Assembly (NCBI GenBank): GCA_027485285.1
Contig: JAIXRH010000065.1
Location: forward strand, 1-56,595
Reading direction: 5' to 3'
From: Comamonadaceae bacterium
GTDB lineage: Bacteria; Pseudomonadota; Gammaproteobacteria; Burkholderiales; Burkholderiaceae_C
DNA: 56,595 nucleotides
Shown here piece after piece: positions 8,834 through 18,125 of this stretch. The first letter of the stretch is position 1. Each line of letters starts with the position of its first letter. The notes beneath the pieces are model-generated. The model made no database searches and was not told where the DNA came from. It was given only the letters and a program-made list of their open reading frames with translations. The position numbers were made by a program, and so were the translations under genes.

Positions 8834-9946
8834 ATGAGCGGCAATACCTTTGGAACCCTTTTCACTGTCACCAACTTTGGTGAATCCCACGGCCCAGCCA
8901 TTGGCTGCGTGATTGACGGCTGCCCTCCGGGCATGTCTTTGCGAGAGTCAGACATCCAGCATGACTTGGACCGTCGCCGCCCTGGCACCAGCCGCCATGT
9001 GACCCAGCGTAACGAACCCGACCAAGTGCAAATTTTGTCTGGTGTGTACGAAGGTCACACCACAGGCACCCCCATTGCGCTGCTGATACAAAACACGGAC
9101 CAGCGCAGCAAAGACTACGGCAATCTCTTGCAAACCTTCCGCCCAGGCCATGCGGACTACACCTATTTTCAAAAGTTTGGCATCCGCGACCCTCGAGGCG
9201 GCGGTCGTTCTTCGGCACGTTTGACTGCGCCCACGGTGGCGGCAGGTGCGGTGGCCAAGAAGTGGCTCAAAGAAAAATACGGCACGCAGTTTTTTGGCTG
9301 CATGACGCAACTGGGCGAAATGACCATTCCGTTTGAGAGCTGGGACCATGTGGGCCACAACCCGTTTTACGCCCCCTGCGCCGACGTGCAAGCCTTTGAA
9401 GACTACATGGACAGCCTGCGCAAAGCGGGCGACTCTTGCGGTGCCCGCATTCGGGTGGTGGCCAGCGGCATGCCCGTCGGTTTAGGTCAGCCCATTTACG
9501 ACCGTTTGGATGCCAGCATTGCCTACGCGATGATGGGCCTCAACGCGGTGAAGGGCGTGGAGATCGGCGCGGGTTTTGCCAGCGTGGCGCAGCGCGGCAC
9601 CACCCATGGCGATTCGCTCACCCCCGAAGGTTTTGTGACCAACAATTCAGGTGGTGTGTTGGGCGGCATCAGTACTGGCCAAGACTTGGACGTGAGCATT
9701 GCGATCAAACCCACCAGCTCAATCTTGAGCCCGCGTGACTCGATCGATCAAAACAGCCAACCCACCGAGGTGGTGACCAAGGGTCGCCACGACCCGTGCG
9801 TGGGCATTCGTGCCACGCCAATTGCTGAAGCGTTGTTGGCGTTGGTGGTCATGGACCATGCGTTGTTGCACCGTGCCCAGTGTGGCGATGTGCAGGTGGC
9901 GATGCCAGCCATCCCCGGTCACATCGCCGATCAAAGTCGCGCTTGA
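8834..9946 (+). CDS. aroC: Chorismate synthase
   Basis: 370 residues, normal length. It catalyses the last common step of aromatic biosynthesis, EPSP to chorismate, with reduced FMN. Signatures include the N-terminal [54 protein letters not shown] and C-terminal [10 protein letters not shown]. The other shikimate gene in the window, aroE, is 28 kb away. A GATAAT at 8820-8825 could be a -10, but it lies inside a GGTGG/CCACC hairpin just before the ATG, so the promoter is uncertain. The MFS gene starts 22 bases after its stop. Confidence 0.97.
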   Translation: MSGNTFGTLFTVTNFGESHGPAIGCVIDGCPPGMSLRESDIQHDLDRRRPGTSRHVTQRNEPDQVQILSGVYEGHTTGTPIALLIQNTDQRSKDYGNLLQTFRPGHADYTYFQKFGIRDPRGGGRSSARLTAPTVAAGAVAKKWLKEKYGTQFFGCMTQLGEMTIPFESWDHVGHNPFYAPCADVQAFEDYMDSLRKAGDSCGARIRVVASGMPVGLGQPIYDRLDASIAYAMMGLNAVKGVEIGAGFASVAQRGTTHGDSLTPEGFVTNNSGGVLGGISTGQDLDVSIAIKPTSSILSPRDSIDQNSQPTEVVTKGRHDPCVGIRATPIAEALLALVVMDHALLHRAQCGDVQVAMPAIPGHIADQSRA

Positions 9947-9968
9947 CGTCATTGCACGCAGGTTTGCT

Positions 9969-11171
9969 TTGACATCTCCCAACTCACAAGCGCGTTCGCG
10001 TAACGCGCTTTCTCGTTTTCAGCTCTTCCCCTTTGCGGCGCTGTCCGCCAGCTACTTTGCGCACATTGGCTTTTTCAACCCGTACTTGCCGTTGTGGCTC
10101 AAAGAGTTGGGCTTTTCCATCACCATCATTGGTTTGTTGACGGCGGTACAAGCGGCCACGCGGGTGCTAGCACCCTATGGCTGGGGCTGGCTGAGCGACC
10201 ACACGGGCGAGCGTGTGAAGCTGCTGCGCTTTTGTGCGGGTGCGGCGTTGATGTGTTCAGCGGGTTTGTTGGTCGAGGGCGGTGTGGTGTGGATTGCGGG
10301 GGTGTTGCTGCTGATGTTCATTCACACCAGCGCCATGATGCCCATGAGCGAAGCGGCTTTGGCACATTTGGTCAGCACCGACCAAGGTTTTGATTCCCGC
10401 CGTTATGGCCGTGTGCGTTTGTGGGGCTCACTCGGGTTTTTGGTCACGGTATTTCTGGCGGGTGCTTGGTTTGAGGCGCAGGGCATGCTGAGCTTTCCCA
10501 TCTGGGCGGTGTGCTCCTTGCTGGCCTTGAATCTGAGCGTATGGTGTTTGCCCAACCGCAAAGAAGCCGTGCATCAAGACGAACCGAGGCCCCCCGTCAT
10601 GCCTGTGTTGCGCCACCGCAGAGTGCAATGGTTCTTTGCGTCGGTGTTTTTTCATGTGCTCTCGCACATCGGCATTTATGTGTTTTTCTCGCTCTACCTT
10701 GACGAACTGGGTTACAGCAAGACCATGATTGGCGTGTTGTGGGCAGTGTCTGTGGCGGCTGAGATCGTTTGGTTTTTCACGCAAAGCCGATGGTTGCCAG
10801 CCTTCAGTTTGTCGACCTGGATGTTCATTTGTTCGGTGGCCATGGTGTTGCGCATGGTGCTGACCACGTGGGTGGCGGATGGGTTGTTGGCTTTGCTGTT
10901 GGCGCAGATTCTGCACGCGCTGACCTTTGCCACGCATCACACGGCGTGCATTGCTTTGTTGTCTCACCATTTTCCGGGACGCCTGCGGGGCAGAGGGCAG
11001 GCGCTGTATGCATCCATTGGCTATGGCGTGCCAGGCGTCTTGGGCGCTTTATGTGGCGGCGCCTTGAGCGATGCATATGGCCTGTCGTCGGTGTATGCGT
11101 GTTCGATTGCCACGGCCCTGTTGGCCTGCTTGTGTGCCTGGCAATGCAAGCGCCAACATGCAACGCACTGA
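9969..11171 (+). CDS. MFS transporter of the phenylpropionate/nucleoside-type subfamily
   Basis: About 400 residues with twelve predicted membrane helices. The N-terminal FFNPYLPLWLKELGFS and the RYGRVRLWGSLGF loop are typical of the MFS_1-like group that includes the 3-phenylpropionate permease HcaT. The substrate cannot be read from sequence. The frame is open back into aroC, but that part is not protein-like. I place the start at TTG 9969, preceded by CAGG six bases upstream and directly before the polar N-terminus. No catabolic genes flank it; it follows aroC, so export or import of an aromatic compound is possible but unproven. Confidence 0.85.
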   Translation: MTSPNSQARSRNALSRFQLFPFAALSASYFAHIGFFNPYLPLWLKELGFSITIIGLLTAVQAATRVLAPYGWGWLSDHTGERVKLLRFCAGAALMCSAGLLVEGGVVWIAGVLLLMFIHTSAMMPMSEAALAHLVSTDQGFDSRRYGRVRLWGSLGFLVTVFLAGAWFEAQGMLSFPIWAVCSLLALNLSVWCLPNRKEAVHQDEPRPPVMPVLRHRRVQWFFASVFFHVLSHIGIYVFFSLYLDELGYSKTMIGVLWAVSVAAEIVWFFTQSRWLPAFSLSTWMFICSVAMVLRMVLTTWVADGLLALLLAQILHALTFATHHTACIALLSHHFPGRLRGRGQALYASIGYGVPGVLGALCGGALSDAYGLSSVYACSIATALLACLCAWQCKRQHATH

Positions 11172-11184
11172 AACACCCCAAGCC

Positions 11185-12213
11185 CTAAAAGAGTTGCTTG
11201 GACTTTTGGGAGACCCAATGGTGCATGGGCACTTCCACCTTCTCGTGTAAGAACAGGCCCAGCGCCACACACAGCAACCAAGCGATGCCTGTCACGGCCA
11301 AGGCCGTCTCAGGCCCGCTGGCTGTGTTCAGGTTCCAAAGGGCACTGGTCAAAACAATGATGCCAAAGTGCGTTAAGAACAACACATAAGCACTGTTGGA
11401 CAAACGGTGCACCGCGCGTTGAAGGGGTGTCCAGTCCACCATGCCTCTGGGTTTGATGACCAGCCAGACGGCGGTGAGGAGCGCCAAAGAGAGGCGCGTG
11501 CGGTATTCCACCCACAGCGCGCCCACGGCCAGCGCTGCGGTGAGCCAAAACACGCGGTTTTCAAAGGGCGAGCGTTTGGCCCAAGCGGCCAACACGCCAA
11601 GACCGTAGGCTGCAAAAAAATAAATGGCCCAGACATCCAGCGCTTCCACGCGGTTGAATTGCCACATGGAGGCCGCACACAGCAAAGCCACGGCCATGGA
11701 CAAGCGTTTGTGGTGCTCGGTCTGAAAGAAGTGACACAACAGCATCAGCAAGGCATACAACTGGAAGTCGATGGCCACATACCAAGCACCGCTGGCGAGG
11801 GCTTCTACACCCAACAGGTCATGCAGCAACAAACCATGCGCCAAGAATTGCAAGCCGCTGGGCTCGCTCGGCAGCCAATCGGCCTGAACAGCGTCGCGTG
11901 ACACAGCCACAGCCATGCTGATGAGTGCCAAGGACAGCACATAAATGGGCACCAAACGCAAATACCGCTTGGCCATCTGGGTCACAGGGTGTGTGATGGG
12001 TTTGGTCATCACCGACTGAGCGGCCAAAAAACCACCGACCACCAAGAACACTTGCACCGCCAACCGTGCGTAGCGGTAAAACCATTCCATCAGTTGTGGC
12101 CAAGCCAAGGTCATGACCTCGGCCATCGGTCCGTACGCAGAGAAGTGGTGCCAGACGATGAACTGTGCAGCCACCACTTTGAGAACATCCACAGTCAAGG
12201 AGCGTTCAAACAA
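11185..12213 (-). CDS. Acyltransferase 3 family membrane protein (OafA/YrhL type)
   Basis: 342 residues with about ten hydrophobic helices. The N-terminal VDVLKVVAAQFIVWHHFSAYG holds the conserved His pair of the acyltransferase 3 family, which moves acyl groups (often acetyl) onto surface glycans or lipids. The target is unknown; no polysaccharide genes adjoin it. The start is a TTG at 12213: an in-frame TAG lies three codons upstream and AGGA sits about 10 bases before it. It follows tolA in the same direction after a 33-base gap and may be read from the tol transcript. Confidence 0.88.
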   Translation of the reverse strand: MFERSLTVDVLKVVAAQFIVWHHFSAYGPMAEVMTLAWPQLMEWFYRYARLAVQVFLVVGGFLAAQSVMTKPITHPVTQMAKRYLRLVPIYVLSLALISMAVAVSRDAVQADWLPSEPSGLQFLAHGLLLHDLLGVEALASGAWYVAIDFQLYALLMLLCHFFQTEHHKRLSMAVALLCAASMWQFNRVEALDVWAIYFFAAYGLGVLAAWAKRSPFENRVFWLTAALAVGALWVEYRTRLSLALLTAVWLVIKPRGMVDWTPLQRAVHRLSNSAYVLFLTHFGIIVLTSALWNLNTASGPETALAVTGIAWLLCVALGLFLHEKVEVPMHHWVSQKSKQLF

Positions 12214-12230
12214 ATGAATCTATTCCTATA

Positions 12231-12257
12231 GTTGGTCAATCGTTGGTCAGTCGTTGG
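12231..12257. repeat. Short 11-bp tandem repeat at the tolA 3' end
   Basis: GTTGGTCAATC is followed directly by GTTGGTCAGTC and a partial third GTTGGGCTT. The array spans the last codons and stop of tolA and the gap before the acyltransferase start. It may be chance or a small slippage product. Confidence 0.45.
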
Positions 12258-13221
12258 GCTTGAACACCAACAACAGCGGCGAGTGCACGCGGCCATCGGT
12301 GTCACGCGGCAAAATTTCGGTCTTGTCGATGGCTTTGAGCACCGCGTTGTCCCACGCTGAGTTGCCGCTGGATTTGACCAGTTTCTTGCTTACGATGGTG
12401 CCGTCGGGGGCGCAGCGCACTTCCACTTCGGCTGCAGGGTTGCCTGAGATGGCGCTGGGGTCAAAGGTGATGTTGGGTTTGACGCGTGCGCGGATGCGTC
12501 CGCCGTAGCTGTCTGACGGGCCAGAGGATTTCATGGCATTGCCTGTGGCGTTTTCGTTGCCACTGGCACCAGCCAGACCTTCGATGCGCTTCATGTTTTC
12601 TTTGCGAATGGCGTCGAGTTTTTTGGCTTCGTCGGCGGCAGCTTTGCTGTCTTTTTGCGCTTGCTGCTTTTTGGCTTCTTTGTCTTTGCGTTCCTTTTCG
12701 GCGCGCTCTTTTTGCTTTTCTTTTTCTTGGCGCTCTTTGTCCTTGCGCTCTTCTTCTTTCTTCGCTTCTAGTTTGCGCTTGTCTTCTTCGATTTTGGCCT
12801 TGGCTTTTTTCTCTGCCTCTTTTTTGACCTCTTCTTTGCGGCGTTCTTCGGCCTTCAAAGCGTCTTGTAGTTTTTTCTCTTCTTCAATCTTGCGTTTTTT
12901 CGCCAAGGCAATGTCTGCATCGCGGTTGGGTGCAGGCAGCTCAGGGGCTTTCACCACGGGTTTGGGCGCGGGTTCTAGTTTGGGCGCAGGGGGTGGCGGA
13001 GGCGGTGGTGTTTCCACTTCGACCAAGGCAGGGGCTGCCGCCATCGGCACGGCCGACCACAACTCGGCCTCGACCGACACGCTGTTGTCTTGCTTCCACT
13101 GAATGCCAGCGGTGAGCGCCACGATCAGCAAAGCATGCACCACCAAGGCCGCGAACACAGAGCTGGCAGTTCCTTTCGGTGGTGGTGGAGCAAACTCCAG
13201 ATGCTTGGGCAATGCGCTCAT
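12247..13221 (-). CDS. tolA: TolA, cell envelope integrity protein (TonB-like C-terminus)
   Basis: 324 residues in the three-part TolA plan. There is a short cytoplasmic N-terminus and a single membrane anchor (about 20-42). A Pro-rich stretch (about 72-95) precedes a long Lys/Glu/Ala helical domain (about 100-215) that spans the periplasm. The C-terminal TonB-like domain (about 235-324) has RVKPNITFDP and AAEVEVRCAPDGTI. TolA couples the TolQR proton motor to TolB-Pal and supports outer-membrane constriction at division. It follows tolR by 11 bases. tolB and pal are not downstream, so they must lie elsewhere; an acyltransferase gene follows instead. Confidence 0.95.
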   Translation of the reverse strand: MSALPKHLEFAPPPPKGTASSVFAALVVHALLIVALTAGIQWKQDNSVSVEAELWSAVPMAAAPALVEVETPPPPPPPAPKLEPAPKPVVKAPELPAPNRDADIALAKKRKIEEEKKLQDALKAEERRKEEVKKEAEKKAKAKIEEDKRKLEAKKEEERKDKERQEKEKQKERAEKERKDKEAKKQQAQKDSKAAADEAKKLDAIRKENMKRIEGLAGASGNENATGNAMKSSGPSDSYGGRIRARVKPNITFDPSAISGNPAAEVEVRCAPDGTIVSKKLVKSSGNSAWDNAVLKAIDKTEILPRDTDGRVHSPLLLVFKPND

Positions 13222-13232
13222 GGCAGCTGAGA

Positions 13233-13664
13233 TCAGTCGACCAATTGAACCGACAGGCCCACGCGTTGCACGCCTGCGCGTTGCAGCGTGTCCATGGCTT
13301 TGACCACGGTTTCGTAAGAGATGGTGCGATCAGCGGTGATGACCACGGGGCCTTGTGCCGTTTCGCCTTGCAACTCACGCACATCGCGCGCGAGGCCCAA
13401 CAACGAGCTGCTGACCGACTTGTTCACTGTGCCCGTGCTTTTGACGGTGATGCGTTCTTCTTTGCTGATTTCCACATGAATCACTTGGTCAGGCACGTTA
13501 GAGGCTTTGCCCACGCTGGGCAAATCAATCACGGTCGGTGAGATGAGCGGTGCGGTCACCATGAAGATGATGAGCAAGACCAACATCACGTCAATGAACG
13601 GCACCATGTTGATGTCGTTCATGGCGCGGCGGCCGCGTCCTGCGCGAGGGGAGATAGAAGCCAT
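13233..13664 (-). CDS. tolR: TolR, ExbD/TolR family proton-channel subunit
   Basis: 143 residues: a short cytoplasmic N-terminus, one membrane helix (about 20-42, NMVPFIDVMLVLL) and a periplasmic domain. Asp25 in this helix is the conserved proton-carrying residue of the ExbD/TolR family. TolR forms the motor with TolQ. It is located 15 bases after tolQ and 11 bases before tolA, as in most Tol operons. Confidence 0.96.
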   Translation of the reverse strand: MASISPRAGRGRRAMNDINMVPFIDVMLVLLIIFMVTAPLISPTVIDLPSVGKASNVPDQVIHVEISKEERITVKSTGTVNKSVSSSLLGLARDVRELQGETAQGPVVITADRTISYETVVKAMDTLQRAGVQRVGLSVQLVD

Positions 13665-13679
13665 GCTGCGTCCTTTGGC

Positions 13680-14366
13680 TTAGTGCGTCATCGTGCCAGC
13701 GCTGTTGCGCTGCAAGATGTTGCTGAACTCTTCGATGAAGGTTTCCAACTTGATGGACACGCGGTCAATGTCGCGTGAAAAACGGTTGTAGGCCAACACC
13801 GCGGGAATCGCTGCAAACAAACCGATGGCGGTGGCCACCAGCGCTTCGGCAATGCCAGGCGCCACTTTGGCCAAGGTCACTTGTTGCATGCCGGCCAAAC
13901 CCGTGAAGGCGTGCATGATGCCCCATACCGTGCCAAACAAACCCACGTAAGGCGATACCGAACCGACGGAGGCCAGCATCGAGAGGTTGGACTCAATCGC
14001 ATCCATCTCGCGTTGGTAGCTCGCACGCATGGCGCGTCGCGCGCCGTCCATCAATGCGCTGCTGTCGTTGATGCGGCGTTCGCGCAGTTTTTGGTATTCG
14101 CGCATGCCGCTGGCAAAAATGCGTTCCATGGGGCCAGAGGTTTTGGCATTTTGTGCGGCAGCGGCGAACAGCTCGTTCAAGCTGGTGCCCGACCAAAAGT
14201 CGCGCTCGAACTCGTCGTTGAGTTCTTGGATGCGTTTGATCGCCCCAATTTTGCGAAAGATCGCGGCCCAGCTCACGATGGAAACGCCCATCAGCATCAG
14301 CACCACAACTTGCACGACCCAACTCGCGTTGAGCAACAAATGAACGATGGAAAAGTCTTGTGTCAT
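13680..14366 (-). CDS. tolQ: TolQ, MotA/TolQ/ExbB proton channel protein
   Basis: 228 residues with three membrane helices (about 12-35, 130-155 and 165-190). GLFGTVWGIMHAF is the family signature helix motif. The open frame extends 36 codons upstream, but the ATG at 14366 gives the usual N-terminus MTQDFSIVHLLLNAS. That ATG overlaps the ybgC stop (ATGA, 14363-14366), matching the standard ybgC-tolQ-tolR-tolA order. With TolR it converts proton flow into force on TolA. Confidence 0.96.
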   Translation of the reverse strand: MTQDFSIVHLLLNASWVVQVVVLMLMGVSIVSWAAIFRKIGAIKRIQELNDEFERDFWSGTSLNELFAAAAQNAKTSGPMERIFASGMREYQKLRERRINDSSALMDGARRAMRASYQREMDAIESNLSMLASVGSVSPYVGLFGTVWGIMHAFTGLAGMQQVTLAKVAPGIAEALVATAIGLFAAIPAVLAYNRFSRDIDRVSIKLETFIEEFSNILQRNSAGTMTH

Positions 14367-14764
14367 GTCAGGCGTTCCAATACAGAAGAGGGGATTCTCG
14401 CAGGCTTCATGGCGGTGGCATCGACCCAACCGATGCGAATCGTGCCTTCGCACAAAAGTGTGTCGGCCAGCCAAGCTTGTTGGGCGATGACGAGGCTGGC
14501 GCGGCCACCTTCGGCCAGCTTGGCGGTGACGCGCAGTTGGTCATCCAGCTTGGCGGGGCGGTGGTATTTGATGGCGGTTTCACTCACCACAAACATGCCG
14601 CCGGTTTCTTCGCGCAACGCGTGTTGGCCGATGCCCAACGCGCGCAGCCACTCGGTGCGCGCACGCTCAAAAAACTTCAGGTAATTGGCGTAAAACACGA
14701 TGCCACCGGCATCGGTGTCTTCCCAGTAAACCCGAATCGGGTGTTCAAAAGCAGTGCCCATCAT
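14363..14764 (-). CDS. ybgC: YbgC, Tol-Pal associated acyl-CoA thioesterase
   Basis: 133-residue single hot-dog domain. The active-site segment is EDTDAGGIVFYANYLKFFERAR, with catalytic Asp18. YbgC proteins hydrolyse acyl-CoAs and are encoded first in tol operons; the link to Tol-Pal function is not settled. Both ends overlap neighbours by four bases: its ATG with the aminotransferase stop and its stop with the tolQ ATG, so translation of the cluster is coupled. Confidence 0.94.
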   Translation of the reverse strand: MMGTAFEHPIRVYWEDTDAGGIVFYANYLKFFERARTEWLRALGIGQHALREETGGMFVVSETAIKYHRPAKLDDQLRVTAKLAEGGRASLVIAQQAWLADTLLCEGTIRIGWVDATAMKPARIPSSVLERLT

Positions 14765-15951
14765 TTGCCCAGCAAGGTGTGTAAACGTCCAATCGCGGCT
14801 TGCAACTCAGGCAGCGAGCGTGCGGTGGAAAAACGAACAAAGCGCGAGGTGTCGGCATGGCCAAAGTCGCGCCCAGGGGTGATGGCCAGGTTGGCTTGGT
14901 TCATCACTTCAAATGCAAAGTCCCAGCTGCCATTCACGCCCAGCTTCTTCGCTGCGGCCGAGCAATCGGCCCACGCGTAAAACGCGCCATCGGGCAGCAC
15001 GGGCACGTTCAGGCCCAGCGCGTTGAGGGCCGGCACAAAGTAGTCGCGGCGGGCTTTGAACTCCGCGCGGCGGCGCTCAAATTCCGCCATGCTCTCGTCT
15101 TCAAAGCAAGCCAGTGCAGCATGCTGTGCCACCGTGCTGGCGCAGATAAACAGGTTTTGTGCCAAGCGTTCCATCACGGGCACAAGGGCATCAGGCACGA
15201 CCAGCCAGCCCAGACGCCAGCCCGTCATGTTGAAGTATTTGCTGAAGCTGTTGATGCTGATGATTTGGTCATCGATGCCGAGCGCCGATTGACCCAACTG
15301 TGCGTCGTAACTCAGACCTAAATAAATTTCGTCAATCAGCGTGGTGCCGCCGCGTTGCGACACCTCGTTGTGAATGGCGCGTAACTCGTCGGGGTGGATG
15401 GACGTGCCGGTGGGGTTAGACGGTGAAGCCAACAACACACCGCGTGTGTGGGCCGTCCAATTCGCTTTCACTTGCTCAGCACTGAGCTGAAATCGCTCAG
15501 CTGCCGTGGTCGGTACCAACACCGCCCGGCCTTCGGCGGCACTCACAAAGTGGCGGTTGCAGGGGTAGCTCGGGTCGGGCATCAGCACTTCATCACCAGC
15601 TTCCACCAACGCCAAGCAGGCCAGCTGTAAAGCAGCGGATGCACCAGCAGTGATGACGATGCGTCGCGCGGGCACATGCACACCAAAACGTGTGCGGTAC
15701 CAAGCGCTGAGGCGCTCGCGTAATTCTGGAATGCCGAGTGCGGGCGTGTACTGCGTCACGCCGTCGTGGATGGCTCGTGCCGCGGCTTCTTGCACCAGCG
15801 GTGGTGCGGTGAAATCGGGCTCGCCGATGTTCAAAAAGATCATGGGCGCATCGGTGTGCGCCACCAAGGCCGCTCGCTCGGCGGCTGCTTTGGCCACCTC
15901 CATCACATAGAAAGGCTCAATGCGTTGTGCGCGTTGGGCAATTTTCATCAT
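14761..15951 (-). CDS. PLP-dependent aminotransferase, class I/II
   Basis: About 396 residues, fold-type I. The PLP lysine is Lys238 in NSFSKYFNMTGWRLGW. Other motifs are the cofactor-binding GASAALQL, SPSNPTG and the carboxylate-binding Arg in SRFVRFS. The overall character matches the aspartate/alanine-type group (AspC/AlaA-like), but the amino donor is not decidable. ATG 15951 overlaps the nusB stop (TGATG), and another ATG follows at 15948. It lies between nusB and the ybgC-tol genes, an unexpected metabolic gene in an envelope operon. Confidence 0.9.
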   Translation of the reverse strand: MMKIAQRAQRIEPFYVMEVAKAAAERAALVAHTDAPMIFLNIGEPDFTAPPLVQEAAARAIHDGVTQYTPALGIPELRERLSAWYRTRFGVHVPARRIVITAGASAALQLACLALVEAGDEVLMPDPSYPCNRHFVSAAEGRAVLVPTTAAERFQLSAEQVKANWTAHTRGVLLASPSNPTGTSIHPDELRAIHNEVSQRGGTTLIDEIYLGLSYDAQLGQSALGIDDQIISINSFSKYFNMTGWRLGWLVVPDALVPVMERLAQNLFICASTVAQHAALACFEDESMAEFERRRAEFKARRDYFVPALNALGLNVPVLPDGAFYAWADCSAAAKKLGVNGSWDFAFEVMNQANLAITPGRDFGHADTSRFVRFSTARSLPELQAAIGRLHTLLGK

Positions 15952-16496
15952 CAATCGCGCAGCTTGCCCTTGGCGCGGTCAGATTCGACTTCGCGTGCGC
16001 GCAGTTTGGGGGCTAAACCGTTGAGCACGCCGTTGACGTACTTGTGACCGTCCGTGCCGCCGAAAGATTTGGCAAGCTCGATGTATTCATTCAGCACCAC
16101 ACGCCATGGCACGTCGATGCAGTGTTGAAACTCATACGCGCCCATCCACATGACGGCGTGTTCGATGGGGGAGATTTCGTTGAGCTTGCGGTCCAGCAAA
16201 GGCTCAATCAGCGAATCCAAAATTTCACGTTGCTCGATGCACCCGTAGAGCAAGGCGTCGTAATGCACCGAGTCGGATTTGTGAAAACCACTCAAGTCGC
16301 GGGTGAACATGTCAATGTCGGCCGCTTCGTTTTGACCTACCAAAAATTGGTAGAGGCCTTGCAGAGCAAATTCGCGCGAGCGGCTACGGCCGGACTTGGC
16401 TGCACTTTTGCCTGTTCCGTTGCTCGAAGTTTTGCGCGTGGCCTTGTCGTCGATGGCGGTTGGGGCCGATGGGCTGGTGCGCTGAATGTCGATCAT
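15951..16496 (-). CDS. nusB: Transcription antitermination factor NusB
   Basis: 181 residues. The NusB helical domain covers about residues 38-172 ([59 protein letters not shown]). NusB binds boxA RNA with NusE (S10) for rRNA antitermination. It carries a basic Ser/Thr-rich N-terminal extension of about 37 residues, longer than the 139-residue E. coli protein. Its ATG overlaps the ribH stop by four bases, the common ribH-nusB pairing. Confidence 0.95.
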   Translation of the reverse strand: MIDIQRTSPSAPTAIDDKATRKTSSNGTGKSAAKSGRSRSREFALQGLYQFLVGQNEAADIDMFTRDLSGFHKSDSVHYDALLYGCIEQREILDSLIEPLLDRKLNEISPIEHAVMWMGAYEFQHCIDVPWRVVLNEYIELAKSFGGTDGHKYVNGVLNGLAPKLRAREVESDRAKGKLRD

Positions 16497-16966
16497 GCCA
16501 GGCTCTCTAGCAACAATGCCATTTCCACGGCCACACGTGCCGCGTCGCGGCCTTTGTCGGTTTGGCGCATGACGGCTTGAGGCATGTCTTCGGTGGTGAG
16601 GATGGCGTTGGCGATGGGCACGTGGTAGTCCATGCCCACGCGGGTCACGCCAGCGCCAGATTCATTGGCGACCAACTCAAAGTGGTAGGTCTCGCCACGG
16701 ATGATGCAGCCCAGCGCGATCAGGGCGCTGAACGGTTCTGGGTCTTCAATTTGCGCCAGCGCAGCCAAGGCCAAGGGCACTTCGAGTGCGCCAGGCACAT
16801 GCACGTGGGTGATGCGGTCATCCGCCACGCCCATGGCTTTGAGTTCAGCGATGCAAGCAGCAGCCAATGCATTGGTGATGTCGTCGTTGAAGCGCGCTTG
16901 GACGATGCCAATTTTCAATGCGCTGCCATCGAGCGTGGTGGTGGAGGCAAGGTTGGAGACAAACAT
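16493..16966 (-). CDS. ribH: 6,7-dimethyl-8-ribityllumazine synthase
   Basis: 157 residues. It condenses 5-amino-6-ribitylaminouracil with dihydroxybutanone phosphate in the penultimate riboflavin step and assembles as an icosahedral or pentameric shell. Motifs: [33 protein letters not shown] and the catalytic His in that segment. The open frame extends 69 codons upstream into ribBX; the ATG at 16966 gives the normal start, 19 bases after ribBX. Part of the ribD-ribE-ribBX-ribH-nusB run. Confidence 0.96.
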   Translation of the reverse strand: MFVSNLASTTTLDGSALKIGIVQARFNDDITNALAAACIAELKAMGVADDRITHVHVPGALEVPLALAALAQIEDPEPFSALIALGCIIRGETYHFELVANESGAGVTRVGMDYHVPIANAILTTEDMPQAVMRQTDKGRDAARVAVEMALLLESLA

Positions 16967-16985
16967 GGTTTTGATCTTTGAGGTT

Positions 16986-18125
16986 TTATTCTTTGGACAG
17001 GTAGCCGGTGATTTCCAGTCCATAGCCGGCCATGCTGGGCATGCGGCGAGGGTTGCCCATGAGACGCATTTTTTGCACGCCACAGTCACGCAAAATTTGC
17101 GCACCCACGCCATAGCTGCGCAGGTCCATGCGACCGCGCTCTGGCGCTTGGGCTGAGCGGGCCGTGCCGTCAAATTGGTTCAGCAGTTGTTCTCCGCTTT
17201 CGCCGCAGTTGAGCAAGACGACCACGCCTGTGCCGACTGCGCTGATGCGCGACAAGGCTGCATCCAAACCCCACGAGTGCATGACACGGTTGGGCTCAAG
17301 TGCGTCGAGCACAGAGAGCGGTTCATGCACGCGGGCCAGCACTTCAGCGTCATGGCCCCAAGTGCCTTTGACAAGTGCCAAGTGCACAGCGCCGCTGGTC
17401 ATGTCTTTGTAGGCGTTGGCGGTGAACTCGCCGTGCGCGGTGTGCATGGCGCGTGAGCTGACTTTGTGCACCAACGATTCGGTGCGGCTTCGGTAAGCAA
17501 TCAGGTCGGCGATGGTGCCAATCTTCAAGCCGTGTTCAGCGGCGAAGATTTGCAAATCAGGCAAGCGGGCCATGGTGCCGTCGTCTTTCATGATTTCGCA
17601 AATCACAGAAGAGGGCGAGCAGCCGGCCATGGCGGCCAAGTCGCAACCGGCTTCGGTGTGGCCAGCGCGCATGAGTACGCCGCCGTCGACAGCTTGCAGG
17701 GGGAACACGTGGCCAGGCTGCACCAAGTCCGTAGGTTGGGTCGCTTTGGCCACGGCCACTTCGATGGTGCGTGAGCGATCAGCGGCAGAAATGCCAGTGG
17801 TCACGCCCTCCGCGGCTTCGATGGACACCGTGAACGCGGTGCTGTAGACCGTGCCGTTGCGTGCGGCCATTGGGGGGAGTTTCAAATATTCGCAGCGCTC
17901 GCGCGTGAGCGTGAGGCAAATCAAGCCACGGCCAAAGCGGGCCATGAAGTTGATGGCTTCGGGGGTGACGTGGTCAGACGCCAGCACCAAGTCGCCTTCG
18001 TTCTCGCGGTCCTCTTCGTCCACCAAGATGACGATACGACCGGCTTTCATGTCAGCCACGATGTCTTCAACGGGAGAAATAGAAACAGGAGAAGCAACGG
18101 GCGTGAGCCCTTGGGTAGCGCTCAT
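16986..18125 (-). CDS. ribB: RibBX-type protein: DHBP synthase fused to a degenerate GTP cyclohydrolase II domain
   Basis: 379 residues. The N-terminal half (about 15-210) is an intact 3,4-dihydroxy-2-butanone 4-phosphate synthase, with the metal-binding [11 protein letters not shown] and [12 protein letters not shown]. The C-terminal half aligns in outline with GTP cyclohydrolase II (RibA). The three zinc cysteines of RibA are missing: where RibA has SEC and CDCG this protein has HEPLS and VMHSWG. The RQEGRGIGL-like motif is also absent. This matches the described RibBX variant of Proteobacteria, whose second domain lacks cyclohydrolase activity, so a functional ribA should exist elsewhere. 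Its start overlaps the ribE stop. Automatic annotation would call it bifunctional RibBA. Confidence 0.9.
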   Translation of the reverse strand: MSATQGLTPVASPVSISPVEDIVADMKAGRIVILVDEEDRENEGDLVLASDHVTPEAINFMARFGRGLICLTLTRERCEYLKLPPMAARNGTVYSTAFTVSIEAAEGVTTGISAADRSRTIEVAVAKATQPTDLVQPGHVFPLQAVDGGVLMRAGHTEAGCDLAAMAGCSPSSVICEIMKDDGTMARLPDLQIFAAEHGLKIGTIADLIAYRSRTESLVHKVSSRAMHTAHGEFTANAYKDMTSGAVHLALVKGTWGHDAEVLARVHEPLSVLDALEPNRVMHSWGLDAALSRISAVGTGVVVLLNCGESGEQLLNQFDGTARSAQAPERGRMDLRSYGVGAQILRDCGVQKMRLMGNPRRMPSMAGYGLEITGYLSKE

